Positions 8,424-16,127 of a stretch of 39,494 nt of DNA are shown here, in pieces. The translations under genes and the position numbers were made by a program. The notes under the pieces were generated by a model. It was not told the origin of the DNA. It saw only the letters and a program-made list of their open reading frames with translations, and made no database searches. The stretch's first letter is position 1. Each line of letters begins with the position of its first letter. The stretch comes from Planctomycetaceae bacterium (GTDB lineage Bacteria > Planctomycetota > Planctomycetia > Planctomycetales > Planctomycetaceae): the NCBI GenBank assembly GCA_021732845.1, contig JAKFUF010000118.1:1-39494 (forward strand), in the 5' to 3' direction.

Positions 8424-9017
8424 TCAGCCGCAGCAGGATGACTTCGGGGCGCAGGCCGCCCCACTGCTTGGGGTCCCGACCGTCGTCGCTTTCGGAACTT
8501 GATTCCAAGGCATGCGAGCGAGAATCATTCCCATGCCGCATGTATCCGTGATCCCAGCGAACGTGAGACCCGCTCCAACAAACGCCGACAATCCAATCCA
8601 GTACGGACTGACGAACGCGCCGAGCACCGATCCGACCAGCACCAGCAAGCCCGCGGCGATCCGCACTTGGCGTTCGAGGGAAATGGCCTTCTGGCCACGG
8701 ACGACGGGCAACCCCGCCTGATCCCACGCCTGCGTGCCCCCCTCGACGTTCACGACATTCGTGCAGCCCGCGGCGAGAAGCTGCTCGCAAGCCTGCCTGC
8801 CACGGCTGCCCGAACGGCAGATGACATACAGCGGCTCCGAGCCATCGCGGCCAGCGGCAAGCTGGGTCACGTCCAACTGATCGAGTGGCACGTTGCGGGC
8901 AAATCCCACGTGGACTTCGCGATACTCGACCGGCGTCCGGACATCGATCAGTTCGACCGAGCTGCCCGACTGGACGAGATCGTGCAGTTGTTTCGGCGAC
9001 ATCGTCGTGACGTTCAT
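8424..9017 (-). CDS. Membrane-bound rhodanese with DUF2892 domain and Cys-rich tail
   Basis: This 197-residue protein combines a rhodanese domain (1-110) with two membrane helices of the DUF2892 type (about 125-170), the layout known from E. coli YgaP. The active-site loop is CRSGSR with Cys67. Rhodaneses move sulfane sulfur to acceptors such as cyanide, sulfite or thiols. The C-terminus ends with a short tail of four cysteines (AACAPKSSCCG), which is unusual for the family and could hold a metal or relay sulfur. The ATG at 9017 is chosen because the upstream extension has no domain match. It is the second gene of the operon, 78 nt after the repressor. Confidence 0.88.
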   Translation of the reverse strand: MNVTTMSPKQLHDLVQSGSSVELIDVRTPVEYREVHVGFARNVPLDQLDVTQLAAGRDGSEPLYVICRSGSRGRQACEQLLAAGCTNVVNVEGGTQAWDQAGLPVVRGQKAISLERQVRIAAGLLVLVGSVLGAFVSPYWIGLSAFVGAGLTFAGITDTCGMGMILARMPWNQVPKATTVGTPSSGAACAPKSSCCG

Positions 9018-9095
9018 GTTGGATTCCCAATCTGGTGGTGGTGATGAATGTTTGACGGTTCGGAAACTGTCGATCCATTGAGTCAAAAAAAGAGC

Positions 9096-9410
9096 CTACT
9101 GACCCTCCGCGGAATCAAAACGGTCTTCGATGCACTTGAGGATGTGCTTGAGGTGCGGCTCGGCGACGTGGTAGTACACCTTTCTCCCATCCTTCTCGCT
9201 GGACAGGAATCCGCAGCGCTGCATCAGCCGCAAATGCTCCGACGCCATCGCTGTCGGCAACTCGCAGGCTTCCGCCAATTCCGTAACGGTGTGGTCGCCT
9301 TGCAGGAGCATCTGGACCATCCGCAACCGGTGTGGGTGAGCCAAAACGCGGAGACACTCCGCAGCCTGGCCCAAGGCTTCCAAATTGGTCAATCGTCGTG
9401 ACTTACTCAT
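9096..9410 (-). CDS. ArsR-family transcriptional repressor of the sulfur operon
   Basis: This 104-residue winged-helix protein has the typical ArsR core: LAHPHRLRMVQMLLQG, then the helix-turn-helix TVTELAEACELPTAMASEHL, then the wing EKDGRKVYYHV. An AGGAGAG site lies nine bases before the ATG at 9410. It is the first gene of the operon and a palindrome lies just upstream, suggesting autoregulation. Members linked to SQR/dioxygenase operons (BigR/SqrR type) sense persulfides through two cysteines. Here the cysteines are at 19, 49, 66 and 93, and the usual cysteine of the second helix is not in its expected place, so the sensing pair may differ. An in-frame continuation into the upstream transporter is an artefact of a frameshift there. 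Confidence 0.88.
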   Translation of the reverse strand: MSKSRRLTNLEALGQAAECLRVLAHPHRLRMVQMLLQGDHTVTELAEACELPTAMASEHLRLMQRCGFLSSEKDGRKVYYHVAEPHLKHILKCIEDRFDSAEGQ

Positions 9411-9444
9411 GGCTTTTACTCTCCTGCTCACACACTCAATAATA

Positions 9445-9458
9445 TCGGAAGTTTCCGA
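9445..9458. promoter_or_regulatory. Probable ArsR operator palindrome
   Basis: TCGGAAGTTTCCGA is a perfect 6-2-6 inverted repeat located 35 nt upstream of the repressor start, in the expected promoter zone of the sulfur operon and within an AT-richer patch. Symmetric sites of this kind are typical ArsR-family operators. Binding by the neighbouring repressor is inferred. Confidence 0.6.
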
Positions 9459-9498
9459 AGTGTCAAGCAGTCTTTCCAGATGATTCAGACGAAAGGGG

Positions 9499-9516
9499 GG
9501 CGGCGTGGCGATTTGA
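9499..9516 (+). repeat. Possible terminal remnant of the recurring methyltransferase-like gene
   Basis: About 27 nt around this stop codon match the 3-prime end of copy 1 (1307-1338) with four differences and read Gly-Gly-Val-Ala-Ile-stop. It is short enough to be chance, but it lies, like copy 1, at the end of a convergent gene. Confidence 0.3.
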
Positions 9517-9531
9517 GGAACCAGGTTCAGG

Positions 9532-10229
9532 TCATGAGACAGAAGCGCCAAACAGCGCTCCGACCCCGGCCGTGAGTGCCATCGCCAGCGCTCCCAGAAG
9601 GTGACCCGGAAGGCGGCCTTCACAACAGGGGCTCCCCCCGCGTGGGCACCAAACCCGCCCAGCAGAGCCAGAAACAGGATCGACGTGGTGATGACGACCG
9701 GGATCAATGCCGTGCGTGGCGTGACTAGCGCGGTGACCAGCGGCATGGCGGCACCAATGGCAAACGTTCCCGCTGAAGCGAATGCCGCCTGAACGGGCTT
9801 TGCGGTCGTCAGATCCGAGATGCCGAGCTCGTCGCGAGCATGGGCCGCCAGCGCATCGTGGGCCATCAGTTGATCGGCCACTTGCCTGGCCAGTGACGGT
9901 TCCACCCCGCGGCTCGCATAGATCGCGGCCAGTTCGTTCCGTTCCGATTCATCCTCAGACGCCAATTCTTTTCGCTCGCGATCCAGGTCGGCTTTTTCGG
10001 TATCCGACTGGGAACTCACCGAGACGTATTCTCCGGCCGCCATCGACATCGCGCCAGCAACTAGCCCGGCCACTCCTGCGACCAGAATGTCACTCGACGT
10101 GGAATGTGCGGCCGCAACTCCGACGACCAGACTCGCCGTGGATACAATGCCGTCGTTCGCACCAAGGACGGCAGCACGCAGCCAACCAATGCGATCCGTC
10201 CGGTGCCCTTCACGATGCTGCACATACAT
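9532..10229 (-). CDS. VIT1/CCC1-family iron/manganese transporter, frameshifted near the C-terminus
   Basis: The protein begins with the family signature around GWLRAAVLGANDGIVSTASL and GLVAGAMSMAAGEYVSVSSQ, has a charged cytoplasmic region rich in Glu/Arg, and ends in three hydrophobic helices. These transporters move Fe(II) or Mn(II) across membranes. At 9591-9596 a single G appears to be missing. Restoring it turns the tail after RVTFW into the normal GALAMALTAGVGALFGAS ending with a stop at 9532, for a total of 232 residues. Without it the frame runs through into the arsR gene and creates a spurious 384-residue fusion. The ATG at 10229 has AGAGGAAG nine bases upstream; another ATG is at 10250. 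The indel could be a sequencing error or a recent mutation. Confidence 0.8.
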
Positions 10230-10365
10230 TGGATGCGTCTTCCTCTGCATCTCGCAGGTATAGAGATCTCTTCCTCATTCGGCCGCTTCCGGCATTCTAC
10301 CAGACTGCTTGCAAGGGGCGGACGCCTTCGAGGTAGCCAGTTGGTTGACGGATTCAATGATCCCA

Positions 10366-10659
10366 CCGCTCGCAACCATGTCATCCGCGACCGGTCGAGC
10401 GCTCGCAACGGTCGTTAACCCAGTCGGGGCGAGACTCAGAGACAACCGAGAGTTTCGGGCGAGATTGGGAGGGAGAGCCGACGCGGGCGTGGCAAAGAAA
10501 TGTCGCGCGGCGGGGCGAGGCGGAGACTTCGAGACGCGACGCGGTGCTCGAAGTGGTTGCCAGAACTGGCGATAGCACGCGAAAAGGCCGCCATCCGGGG
10601 ATGGCGGCCTTTCGTGTAACCCGACGGTACGCGAGTTTCGCTACCGTCAAAACAAGTGG
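10366..10659 (+). repeat. 294-nt dispersed hairpin-rich repeat, copy A
   Basis: This block is about 85% identical, without visible gaps, to 34408-34701 and lies in the same orientation. Its last 80 nt hold three successive inverted repeats: a small one around GCCAGAACTGGC, a 14-bp stem AAAGGCCGCCATCC/GGATGGCGGCCTTT (10583-10612), and a bulged 11-bp stem starting GACGGTA (10623-10648). It contains no convincing gene. It may be a non-coding RNA, a mobile repeat or an exported terminator cassette. Confidence 0.75.
10583..10612. terminator. Strong symmetrical hairpin in repeat copy A
   Basis: A perfect 14-bp stem with a 2-nt loop, flanked by A residues on one side and T residues on the other, could terminate transcription in either direction. 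The T run is only three bases long, so termination is not certain. Confidence 0.5.
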
Positions 10660-10685
10660 AGTGCTCTGCGCTCCGCTCGAACCCT
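10658..10685. repeat. 28-nt remnant matching the end of the integrase-type IS at 24.2 kb
   Basis: These 28 nt match 24213-24240 with one difference. At 24.2 kb they lie at the 3-prime end of the transposase gene. Here nothing else of the element remains, and the remnant begins exactly where the 294-nt repeat ends. Confidence 0.55.
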
Positions 10686-10776
10686 CTCCCGCCGCCGGGT
10701 CATCATCCGCCACACATTACCCGGAAAGTCTCGCGGTCTACTAAACCCGTTTGGGTAAGCCGATGACGCCTAGTAA

Positions 10777-10821
10777 CTGCTGAAGGTGGCCGGTCGCGTC
10801 CCGGGTGCGGTGGGGATTTGA
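10777..10821 (+). pseudogene. Terminal fragment of the recurring methyltransferase-like gene
   Basis: Fourteen codons plus stop read LLKVAGRVPGAVGI, matching the C-terminus of the copy at 25099-25623 (LLKVAGRVPGAVAL). There is no coding sequence upstream in this frame. It is a relic. Confidence 0.6.
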
Positions 10822-11010
10822 AGTGGCTTGGTTCGGTCGCCCGCTGACTGCTTGCGACATGAATCAGATGAGGGAGTTTTAGAATTCTTGAGAAAGGAAG
10901 TTAACTCTTCGGCGAGCCTGCGATTTGGTCCGCATTGAACGATTTGCACGATTTTATGGAAATCGCTCATCGTGTGGTCCGAGGTGGTCAGTAAAAGTTC
11001 GGAGAATGAC

Positions 11011-12027
11011 ATGATTCGGCGAATGGTGTTCGGAATGACTGCGATGGCAGTGGTTGCAATGGCGCAAGGCCTGGCGATGGCTCAAGATGCTTCTGGGAAG
11101 GACATTGTGACGACGGCGGTAGAAGCCGGCTCGTTCAAGACGCTCGCGGCTGCCTTGAAAGCCGCTGGGTTGGTGGAAACACTGCAGGGCAAGGACCCGT
11201 TCACGGTGTTCGCTCCGTCGGACGAGGCGTTCGCGAAGTTGCCCGCTGGAACTGTCGAGACACTGCTGAAGCCGGAGAACAAGCAGCGGCTGATCGCGGT
11301 GCTCACGTACCATGTGGTTCCTGGCAAGGTGCTGGCCACAGATGTGGTGAAACTCACGGCTGCCGCCACTGTGAACGGACAGCGGGTCGATGTCAAAGTC
11401 GACGGGGAAAAGGTCCAGATCGATCAAGCACGGCTCGTAGCTGCCGATATCGCCTGCTCGAACGGCGTGATCCATGTGATCGATCAGGTGATTCTGCCAT
11501 CTGCAAACAACATTCCGGCGACAGCGGACAAGGCCGGCACGTTCAAGACGCTCCTGGCGGCCGCCAAAGCGGCTGGGCTCGTTGAGGTGTTGTCGGGCGA
11601 CACGCCGCTGACGGTTTTCGCTCCGACGGATGATGCCTTTGCGACACTCCCCGCCGGCACTGTGGGGAGCCTGCTGAAACCGGAGAATAAAGCAAAGTTG
11701 GCCGCGATTCTGAAGTTTCATGTCGTGCCCGGTCGCATTTTCTCCAATGAAGTTCTCAGCAAGAAGGAATTCAAGACGGTTCATGGAGGGACGTTGACTA
11801 CAGCGATGAAGAATGGTGCCGCGAGCATCAACGGAGCTGGTTTGGTCGCCACGGATATCGACGCGTCGAATGGAGTGATTCATGTGATCGACAGCGTGAT
11901 GCTGCCGCCGGCTGCACCAGCCAAGGGCGCTCATAACGCCCCGGCGCCGTCGCAACACGTCTCCTATGTCTGTCCTCAGACCGGACGAGTCGTAACCTAC
12001 CGCATGTCGGCGGCAAGTCGTCGATAG
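11011..12027 (+). CDS. Secreted protein with two fasciclin (FAS1) domains
   Basis: This 338-residue protein has a signal peptide (1-25, ending around AMAQ) and two FAS1 domains (about 28-165 and 170-310). Each shows the family motifs [15 protein letters not shown] or [15 protein letters not shown], a YHVVPG or FHVVPG stretch, and [13 protein letters not shown]. FAS1 domains act in adhesion or ligand binding outside the cell. A polar tail with [12 protein letters not shown] closes the protein. The ATG at 11011, with GGAG upstream, gives the best signal peptide; a start 13 codons earlier is possible. It stands alone, with a 386-nt gap after it, and repeat debris upstream. Confidence 0.9.
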   Translation: MIRRMVFGMTAMAVVAMAQGLAMAQDASGKDIVTTAVEAGSFKTLAAALKAAGLVETLQGKDPFTVFAPSDEAFAKLPAGTVETLLKPENKQRLIAVLTYHVVPGKVLATDVVKLTAAATVNGQRVDVKVDGEKVQIDQARLVAADIACSNGVIHVIDQVILPSANNIPATADKAGTFKTLLAAAKAAGLVEVLSGDTPLTVFAPTDDAFATLPAGTVGSLLKPENKAKLAAILKFHVVPGRIFSNEVLSKKEFKTVHGGTLTTAMKNGAASINGAGLVATDIDASNGVIHVIDSVMLPPAAPAKGAHNAPAPSQHVSYVCPQTGRVVTYRMSAASRR

Positions 12028-12413
12028 GCCTCACACTTCAATTCCTGATTACCACTGACTCGCGATCCGCACCGGGGACGCGGGGCAACTCCCAAACTGA
12101 GGCTGGCCGGCCGAATTGACGGTATCGTCGACGGCCGGCCCGTGAGGCTGGTTGCGGAGAGACAAGACCTGGTTCTCGCCGTGGGACGCTGCCGGACTCT
12201 ACTGACGATCCGACGCAGTTCACGCTCAGTCATTGAATCTCTCCGTGAGTTTCTCACGCGATCTGACATCCGCTTGTTCGTTCGGATAAGGTGGTTGGGC
12301 AGAGTCGAAGTGCATCCGAATCCGTCTTTCTTGGTTCGAATGCTGCTTCCCCTGGAGTGATGTCGACTTTCAATCGGTGAGATGACCAGTGCTGCAGCAG
12401 ATGGGATTCCAGG
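12028..12413. other. Intergenic region with one strong stem-loop
   Basis: No gene is supported. A 9-bp inverted repeat, GGCCGGCCG (12105-12113) with CGGCCGGCC (12132-12140), could end transcription from the fasciclin gene, although no T run follows. Confidence 0.45.
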
Positions 12414-13928
12414 ATGTCGGGGTTGATCTTATTGACCGGAGCCACAGGTTATGTGGGGGGGCGACTTTTGTCGCTGCTGCAGCAACATGGCATCCACGTT
12501 CGCTGCGTGACGCGGCGGCCTGCAGCCTTGCTGGATCGGATCAACACGACCACCGAGGTTGTGGCAGGAGATGTCTTCGATCCCCAATCCCTGCAAGCCG
12601 CATTCGAGGGAGTGGGGACCGCCTACTACTTCGTCCATTCGATGGGCGACAACCGCGACTTTGAATCCCAGGATCGGATCGCGGCGGAAAACTTTGCGAA
12701 AGCCGCCACACATGCCGGAGTGCGTCGCATAGTCTATCTGGGCGGACTAGGCAATCCCGACGAGAAGCTCTCCAAACACCTCCGCAGTCGCCAGGAGACG
12801 GGAGATGTTTTGCGGGTCCATCACCCTCAAGTGATTGAGTTTCGTGCCTCGATAGTGATCGGTTCCGGCAGCCTGTCGTTCGAGATGATCCGGGCACTCG
12901 TCGAGCGACTGCCGATCATGATCTGCCCGCGGTGGGTTCAGGTAAAAGCACAGCCGATCGCCGTCGAAGACCTGCTGGCTTATCTGATCGCCGTTCTGGA
13001 ACTCCCCGCCTCTGCTTCCCAGGTTTACGAGATTGGCGGTCCCGACCAGGTCTCTTATGGCCAGATCATGCAGGAGTATGCCCGGCAACGGGGGCTCACG
13101 CGGTGGATGATTCCTGTGCCACTTCTGACGCCCTACCTGTCGAGCCTCTGGTTGGGGCTCGTCACCCCGCTGTACGCCCGAGTCGGTCGGAAACTCGTCG
13201 AAAGCCTGCGGAACCCGACGCTCGTCTCGAACAACCTGGCCGAATCGGTGTTCGTTGTCCGTGCCCGTTCCGTGCGTGATGCGATTGCTCGGGCGCTGGT
13301 AAACGAAGATCGGGAGTTCGCGGAAACCCGCTGGTCAGATGCAATGTCCTCGGCCGGTCAGTCGCAATCGTGGGGCGGTGACCGATACGGCTCGCGGCTC
13401 GTGGATTCGCGGACGATCACGGTGACGGTTCCTCCCGCGCAAGCGTTCGCGCCGATTCGCCGCATCGGCGGTCGGACCGGCTGGTACTACGGGAACTGGT
13501 TGTGGTCGCTGCGCGGATTCTTGGACTTACTCATCGGTGGAGTCGGTGTCCGCCGCAGCCGGCGTGATCCAGACAACCTGCATGTGGGCGAGCCGCTCGA
13601 CTTCTGGCGTGTGGAAGTTTTCGAGTCGGATCACCGACTGCGCCTGCAGGCCGAGATGAAGCTACCGGGGCGGGCGTGGCTGGAATTCGAGGTCAATCCT
13701 TGCGAGCAAGGAAGTACGATTCGCCAAACGGCGATTTTCGATCCCTTGGGGCTGGCCGGGCTGCTGTATTGGTACGGAATCTATCCGCTCCACCAATTCG
13801 TGTTCGCTGGCATGCTCCGGAATCTCGCCCGCGCTGCCGAAAGTTCCGATGGTGATGCTGCACAGCCACACGACATCGTGATCGAGGCGACCGCTCCGGA
13901 AACGCATTCATCGGGAGCCCAGTTGTGA
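12414..13928 (+). CDS. Atypical SDR/NAD(P)-binding protein with C-terminal DUF2867 domain
   Basis: This 504-residue protein has an N-terminal Rossmann domain with TGATGYVGG at 8-16 and the features of NmrA/atypical SDR proteins (about 1-300), including an Asp-Val after the third strand (VVAGDVFD) and YFVHSMG. From about residue 330 to 485 it carries a DUF2867-type domain (WYYGNWLWSLRGFLDLL, LHVGEPLDFWRVE). The pairing is known from bacterial proteins of unclear substrate. It heads a run of plus-strand genes that reads through a membrane protein, an SRPBCC protein, an FAD oxidoreductase, another membrane protein and a peroxiredoxin. Similar sets occur in light- or oxidative-stress-linked clusters elsewhere, so a redox or isoprenoid role is possible but not shown. 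Confidence 0.82.
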   Translation: MSGLILLTGATGYVGGRLLSLLQQHGIHVRCVTRRPAALLDRINTTTEVVAGDVFDPQSLQAAFEGVGTAYYFVHSMGDNRDFESQDRIAAENFAKAATHAGVRRIVYLGGLGNPDEKLSKHLRSRQETGDVLRVHHPQVIEFRASIVIGSGSLSFEMIRALVERLPIMICPRWVQVKAQPIAVEDLLAYLIAVLELPASASQVYEIGGPDQVSYGQIMQEYARQRGLTRWMIPVPLLTPYLSSLWLGLVTPLYARVGRKLVESLRNPTLVSNNLAESVFVVRARSVRDAIARALVNEDREFAETRWSDAMSSAGQSQSWGGDRYGSRLVDSRTITVTVPPAQAFAPIRRIGGRTGWYYGNWLWSLRGFLDLLIGGVGVRRSRRDPDNLHVGEPLDFWRVEVFESDHRLRLQAEMKLPGRAWLEFEVNPCEQGSTIRQTAIFDPLGLAGLLYWYGIYPLHQFVFAGMLRNLARAAESSDGDAAQPHDIVIEATAPETHSSGAQL

Positions 13929-13948
13929 TCGAAAGCAAGGAGAGTGGC

Positions 13949-14281
13949 ATGAGTCTCTCGTCAGACGGATCACAATCGCCGCCTTGGGCCAGTCGTTGGC
14001 TCTGGGCCGCGGGAATCTACAACCTGACTTGGGGAACACTGACCATCGCGTGGCCCCACCTGCTGTTCGACATCACCGGTGCCGAGCGGATCAATTATCC
14101 CGAAATCTGGCAGTGTGTCGGAATGATCGTCGGTGTCTACGGGATCGGATACCTCATCGCAGCCAGCGACTCGCACACTCATTGGCCGATCGTGCTCGTC
14201 GGACTGTTGGGCAAAGTCTTCGGCCCAATCGGGTTTCTGGTGGCACTCCTGCGCGGGACGTTTCCCCCCTCTTCGGATTGA
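13949..14281 (+). CDS. Small membrane protein of unknown function
   Basis: This is a 110-residue protein with about four hydrophobic segments (LWAAGIYNLTWGTLTIAW, the region around IWQCVGMIVGVYGIGYLIA, IVLVGLLGKVFGPIGFLVAL). An AAGGAG site six bases before the ATG at 13949 decides the start; a GTG at 13925 would overlap the previous gene's end. It follows the SDR-DUF2867 gene by 20 nt, so it is probably translated from the same transcript. The family is not identified. Confidence 0.75.
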   Translation: MSLSSDGSQSPPWASRWLWAAGIYNLTWGTLTIAWPHLLFDITGAERINYPEIWQCVGMIVGVYGIGYLIAASDSHTHWPIVLVGLLGKVFGPIGFLVALLRGTFPPSSD

Positions 14282-14370
14282 CGAGCCTGACCAAAGACGT
14301 GCTCTGGTGGATTCCGTAAACCATGATCCTGCGGGATGCGGCAAAGCACCAGAGAGCGACATCGCAGTCG

Positions 14371-14876
14371 ATGGGAATTGCGCAACAGCAGTACGTTAAA
14401 CAAACCCCAATCAATGCTCCCCCGGATGTGGTTTTTCGTTTTCACGAAGGCCCAGATGCGTTGCCGCATCTCATCCCGCCGTGGGAGAATATGAAAATGG
14501 TCGAGTCTGCCGGGTCTCTTCGGCCTGGCAGCCGGGTAGCCGGGTGGTCCTGCGTGGAAGTCTCGGAATCATACCGATTCAATGGATTGCCATTCATACG
14601 GAGTGCGATCCGCCGCACATGTTCGCGGATCGACAGGAATCGGGACCGTTTGCCTCTTGGTATTACCGCCATCGCTTTCTCGATGACGGACAAGGCGGAA
14701 CCCTTTTGAGGGACGAGGTCGAATATGCAGTTCCCTTCGGAGTGTTTGGGCAATGGCTCGGCGGCTGGCTTGTTCGCCGCAAACTGGAAGCCATGTTCGC
14801 CTACCGCCATGAGAAGACGCGGAGCTTGATCGAATCTGGGGAATGGACGAGTGCGGAATCGGCGAGCGAAAGGTAA
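14371..14876 (+). pseudogene. SRPBCC-family protein broken by an 8-bp tandem duplication
   Basis: The gene is split between two frames. The first gives the SRPBCC start (APPDVVFRFHEGPDALPHL to SLRPGSRV); the second gives the remainder (VVLRGSLG, MFADRQESGPFASWYYRHRF, LLRDEVEYAVPFG, WLVRRKLEAMFAYRHE). They meet at 14530-14545, where the 8 bases AGCCGGGT occur twice in tandem. Removing one copy joins the frames into a protein of about 165 residues. SRPBCC proteins form a hydrophobic ligand pocket. Slippage is the simplest cause; a sequencing error of this form is less likely. It lies 9 nt before the FAD oxidoreductase gene. Confidence 0.8.
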
Positions 14877-14885
14877 CAACGCCTC

Positions 14886-16127
14886 ATGAATCATGATGTT
14901 CTGATCGTCGGGGCGGGACTATCCGGGTTGTGCAGCGCCCGCCAATTGCAGCAGCAGGGTATCCGCTGCCTGGTGCTGGAGGCTTCCGACGGTGTCGGGG
15001 GCCGCATCCGTACTGATATCGTGGATGGTTTTCGCCTGGACCGAGGCTTTCAGGTCTTCTTGACCAGTTACCCGGAAGCAAAGGCGAACCTGGATTATGA
15101 GGCGTTGGACCTGAAGCCGTTTCTGCCAGGTGCTCTGGTTCGCTACGGTGGCCGGTTTCACGAACTGACCGACCCCTGGCGGCGTCCGTTGTCCGCCATC
15201 CGTTCGTTGATCTCGCCCATCGGCTCCTTCCCCGACAAGCTACGCGTCGCTGTTTTTCGTTCAAGATCGCTGTGTGGCACAATTGAGGACCGTTTTCGCG
15301 ACCCCGAAACCACATCCCTCCAGGCACTTCAAGATGCCGGATTCTCGCCGTCGATGATCGAGCGGTTCTTCCGGCCGTTTCTGGGCGGCATCTTTCTCGA
15401 CTCCGAGCTGCGGACTTCCAGCCGCATGCTGAACTTCGTGTTTCGCATGTTCTCCTTGGGAAATGCTTGCCTGCCTGCCCAGGGGATGGAAGCCATCCCG
15501 CGACACCTTGCGGCGGCGTTGCCGCCCGACAGCATCCGGCTGGGAGCCCGGGTGGTCCAAGTGGGACCTGGTGCGGTGACACTCTCCACTGGTGAAGAGC
15601 TGCGTGCCAAATCCGTGGTAGGCGCGGTGCCGTAAAGTAAAGGCACGTCGTGCCTTGTCCCGTCGGGGAAATCGTGTCACCCAGCAGGTCCGCGGCCGCA
15701 CGGCCCTCGACCGCCACCCCCCGTTACCCAACCGCTGCTTGTATTAAACGGGGATGGTCGCGGCCCGATCAACAATCTCTGCGTCCCCACCGTCGCCGCA
15801 CCTTCCTATGGCCCGGGCGACAAGAGCCTCGTCTCGGTGACAGTCTTGGGCACGGGGAACGATCCTGATCGCCTCCTGGCGGAGGTGCGCGAGCAGCTGG
15901 GCGAATGGTTCGGCACCGTGATCCAGGACTGGCGTCATTTGCGAACGTATTCCATTCCTTACGCCCTTCCCGCTCAGAGCCCGCCGGCGTTGAATGTGCA
16001 AGAGCGCCCCGTTCGCTGGCAGTCCGGAATCTACGTCTGTGGAGATCATCGAGACAACGCATCCATCCAAGGTGCGATGGTCTCGGGGCGTCGAGTTGCG
16101 GAAGCCGTATTGAAGGATATGGCATGA
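14886..16127 (+). pseudogene. FAD-dependent amine oxidase-like protein interrupted by a 97-bp internal inversion
   Basis: The first 244 or so codons encode an FAD-binding oxidoreductase of the phytoene desaturase/protoporphyrinogen oxidase type: VLIVGAGLSG near the start, then VLEASDGVGGRIRTD. A stop appears at 15633-15635. The C-terminal part resumes in the same frame from 15718 (TQPLLVLNGDGRGPINNLC) and ends at 16127 with the usual FAD-closing segment GIYVCGDHRDNASIQGAM. The missing middle (VAVEGRAAADLLGD, then TTCLYFTA) is found on the opposite strand between 15621 and 15717. Flipping that segment restores one 413-residue frame. The stop overlaps the next gene's ATG. Confidence 0.85.
15621..15717 (-). 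other. Inverted segment inside the FAD oxidoreductase gene
   Basis: Read on the minus strand from 15717, this segment gives 32 codons that fit exactly the gap in the surrounding plus-strand gene, and one base left over completes the junction codon. The flanks carry short imperfect inverted repeats (GGTAGGCG at the left, GGTGGCG read in reverse at the right) that could have promoted the flip. Confidence 0.75.

Noticed and set aside
9096-10250. One long 384-codon frame joining a transporter to an ArsR repressor
   Set aside because: The joint region is nonsense, a one-base correction restores the normal transporter end, and arsR has its own start, ribosome-binding site and operator.
10262-10271. 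Palindrome AGAGATCTCT upstream of the transporter gene as a regulatory site
   Set aside because: Ten-base palindromes of this kind occur by chance, and nothing else around it suggests an operator.
14884-15717. 277-codon minus-strand frame over the FAD gene
   Set aside because: Only its first 32 codons are protein-like, and these are explained by the inverted segment; the rest is antisense.
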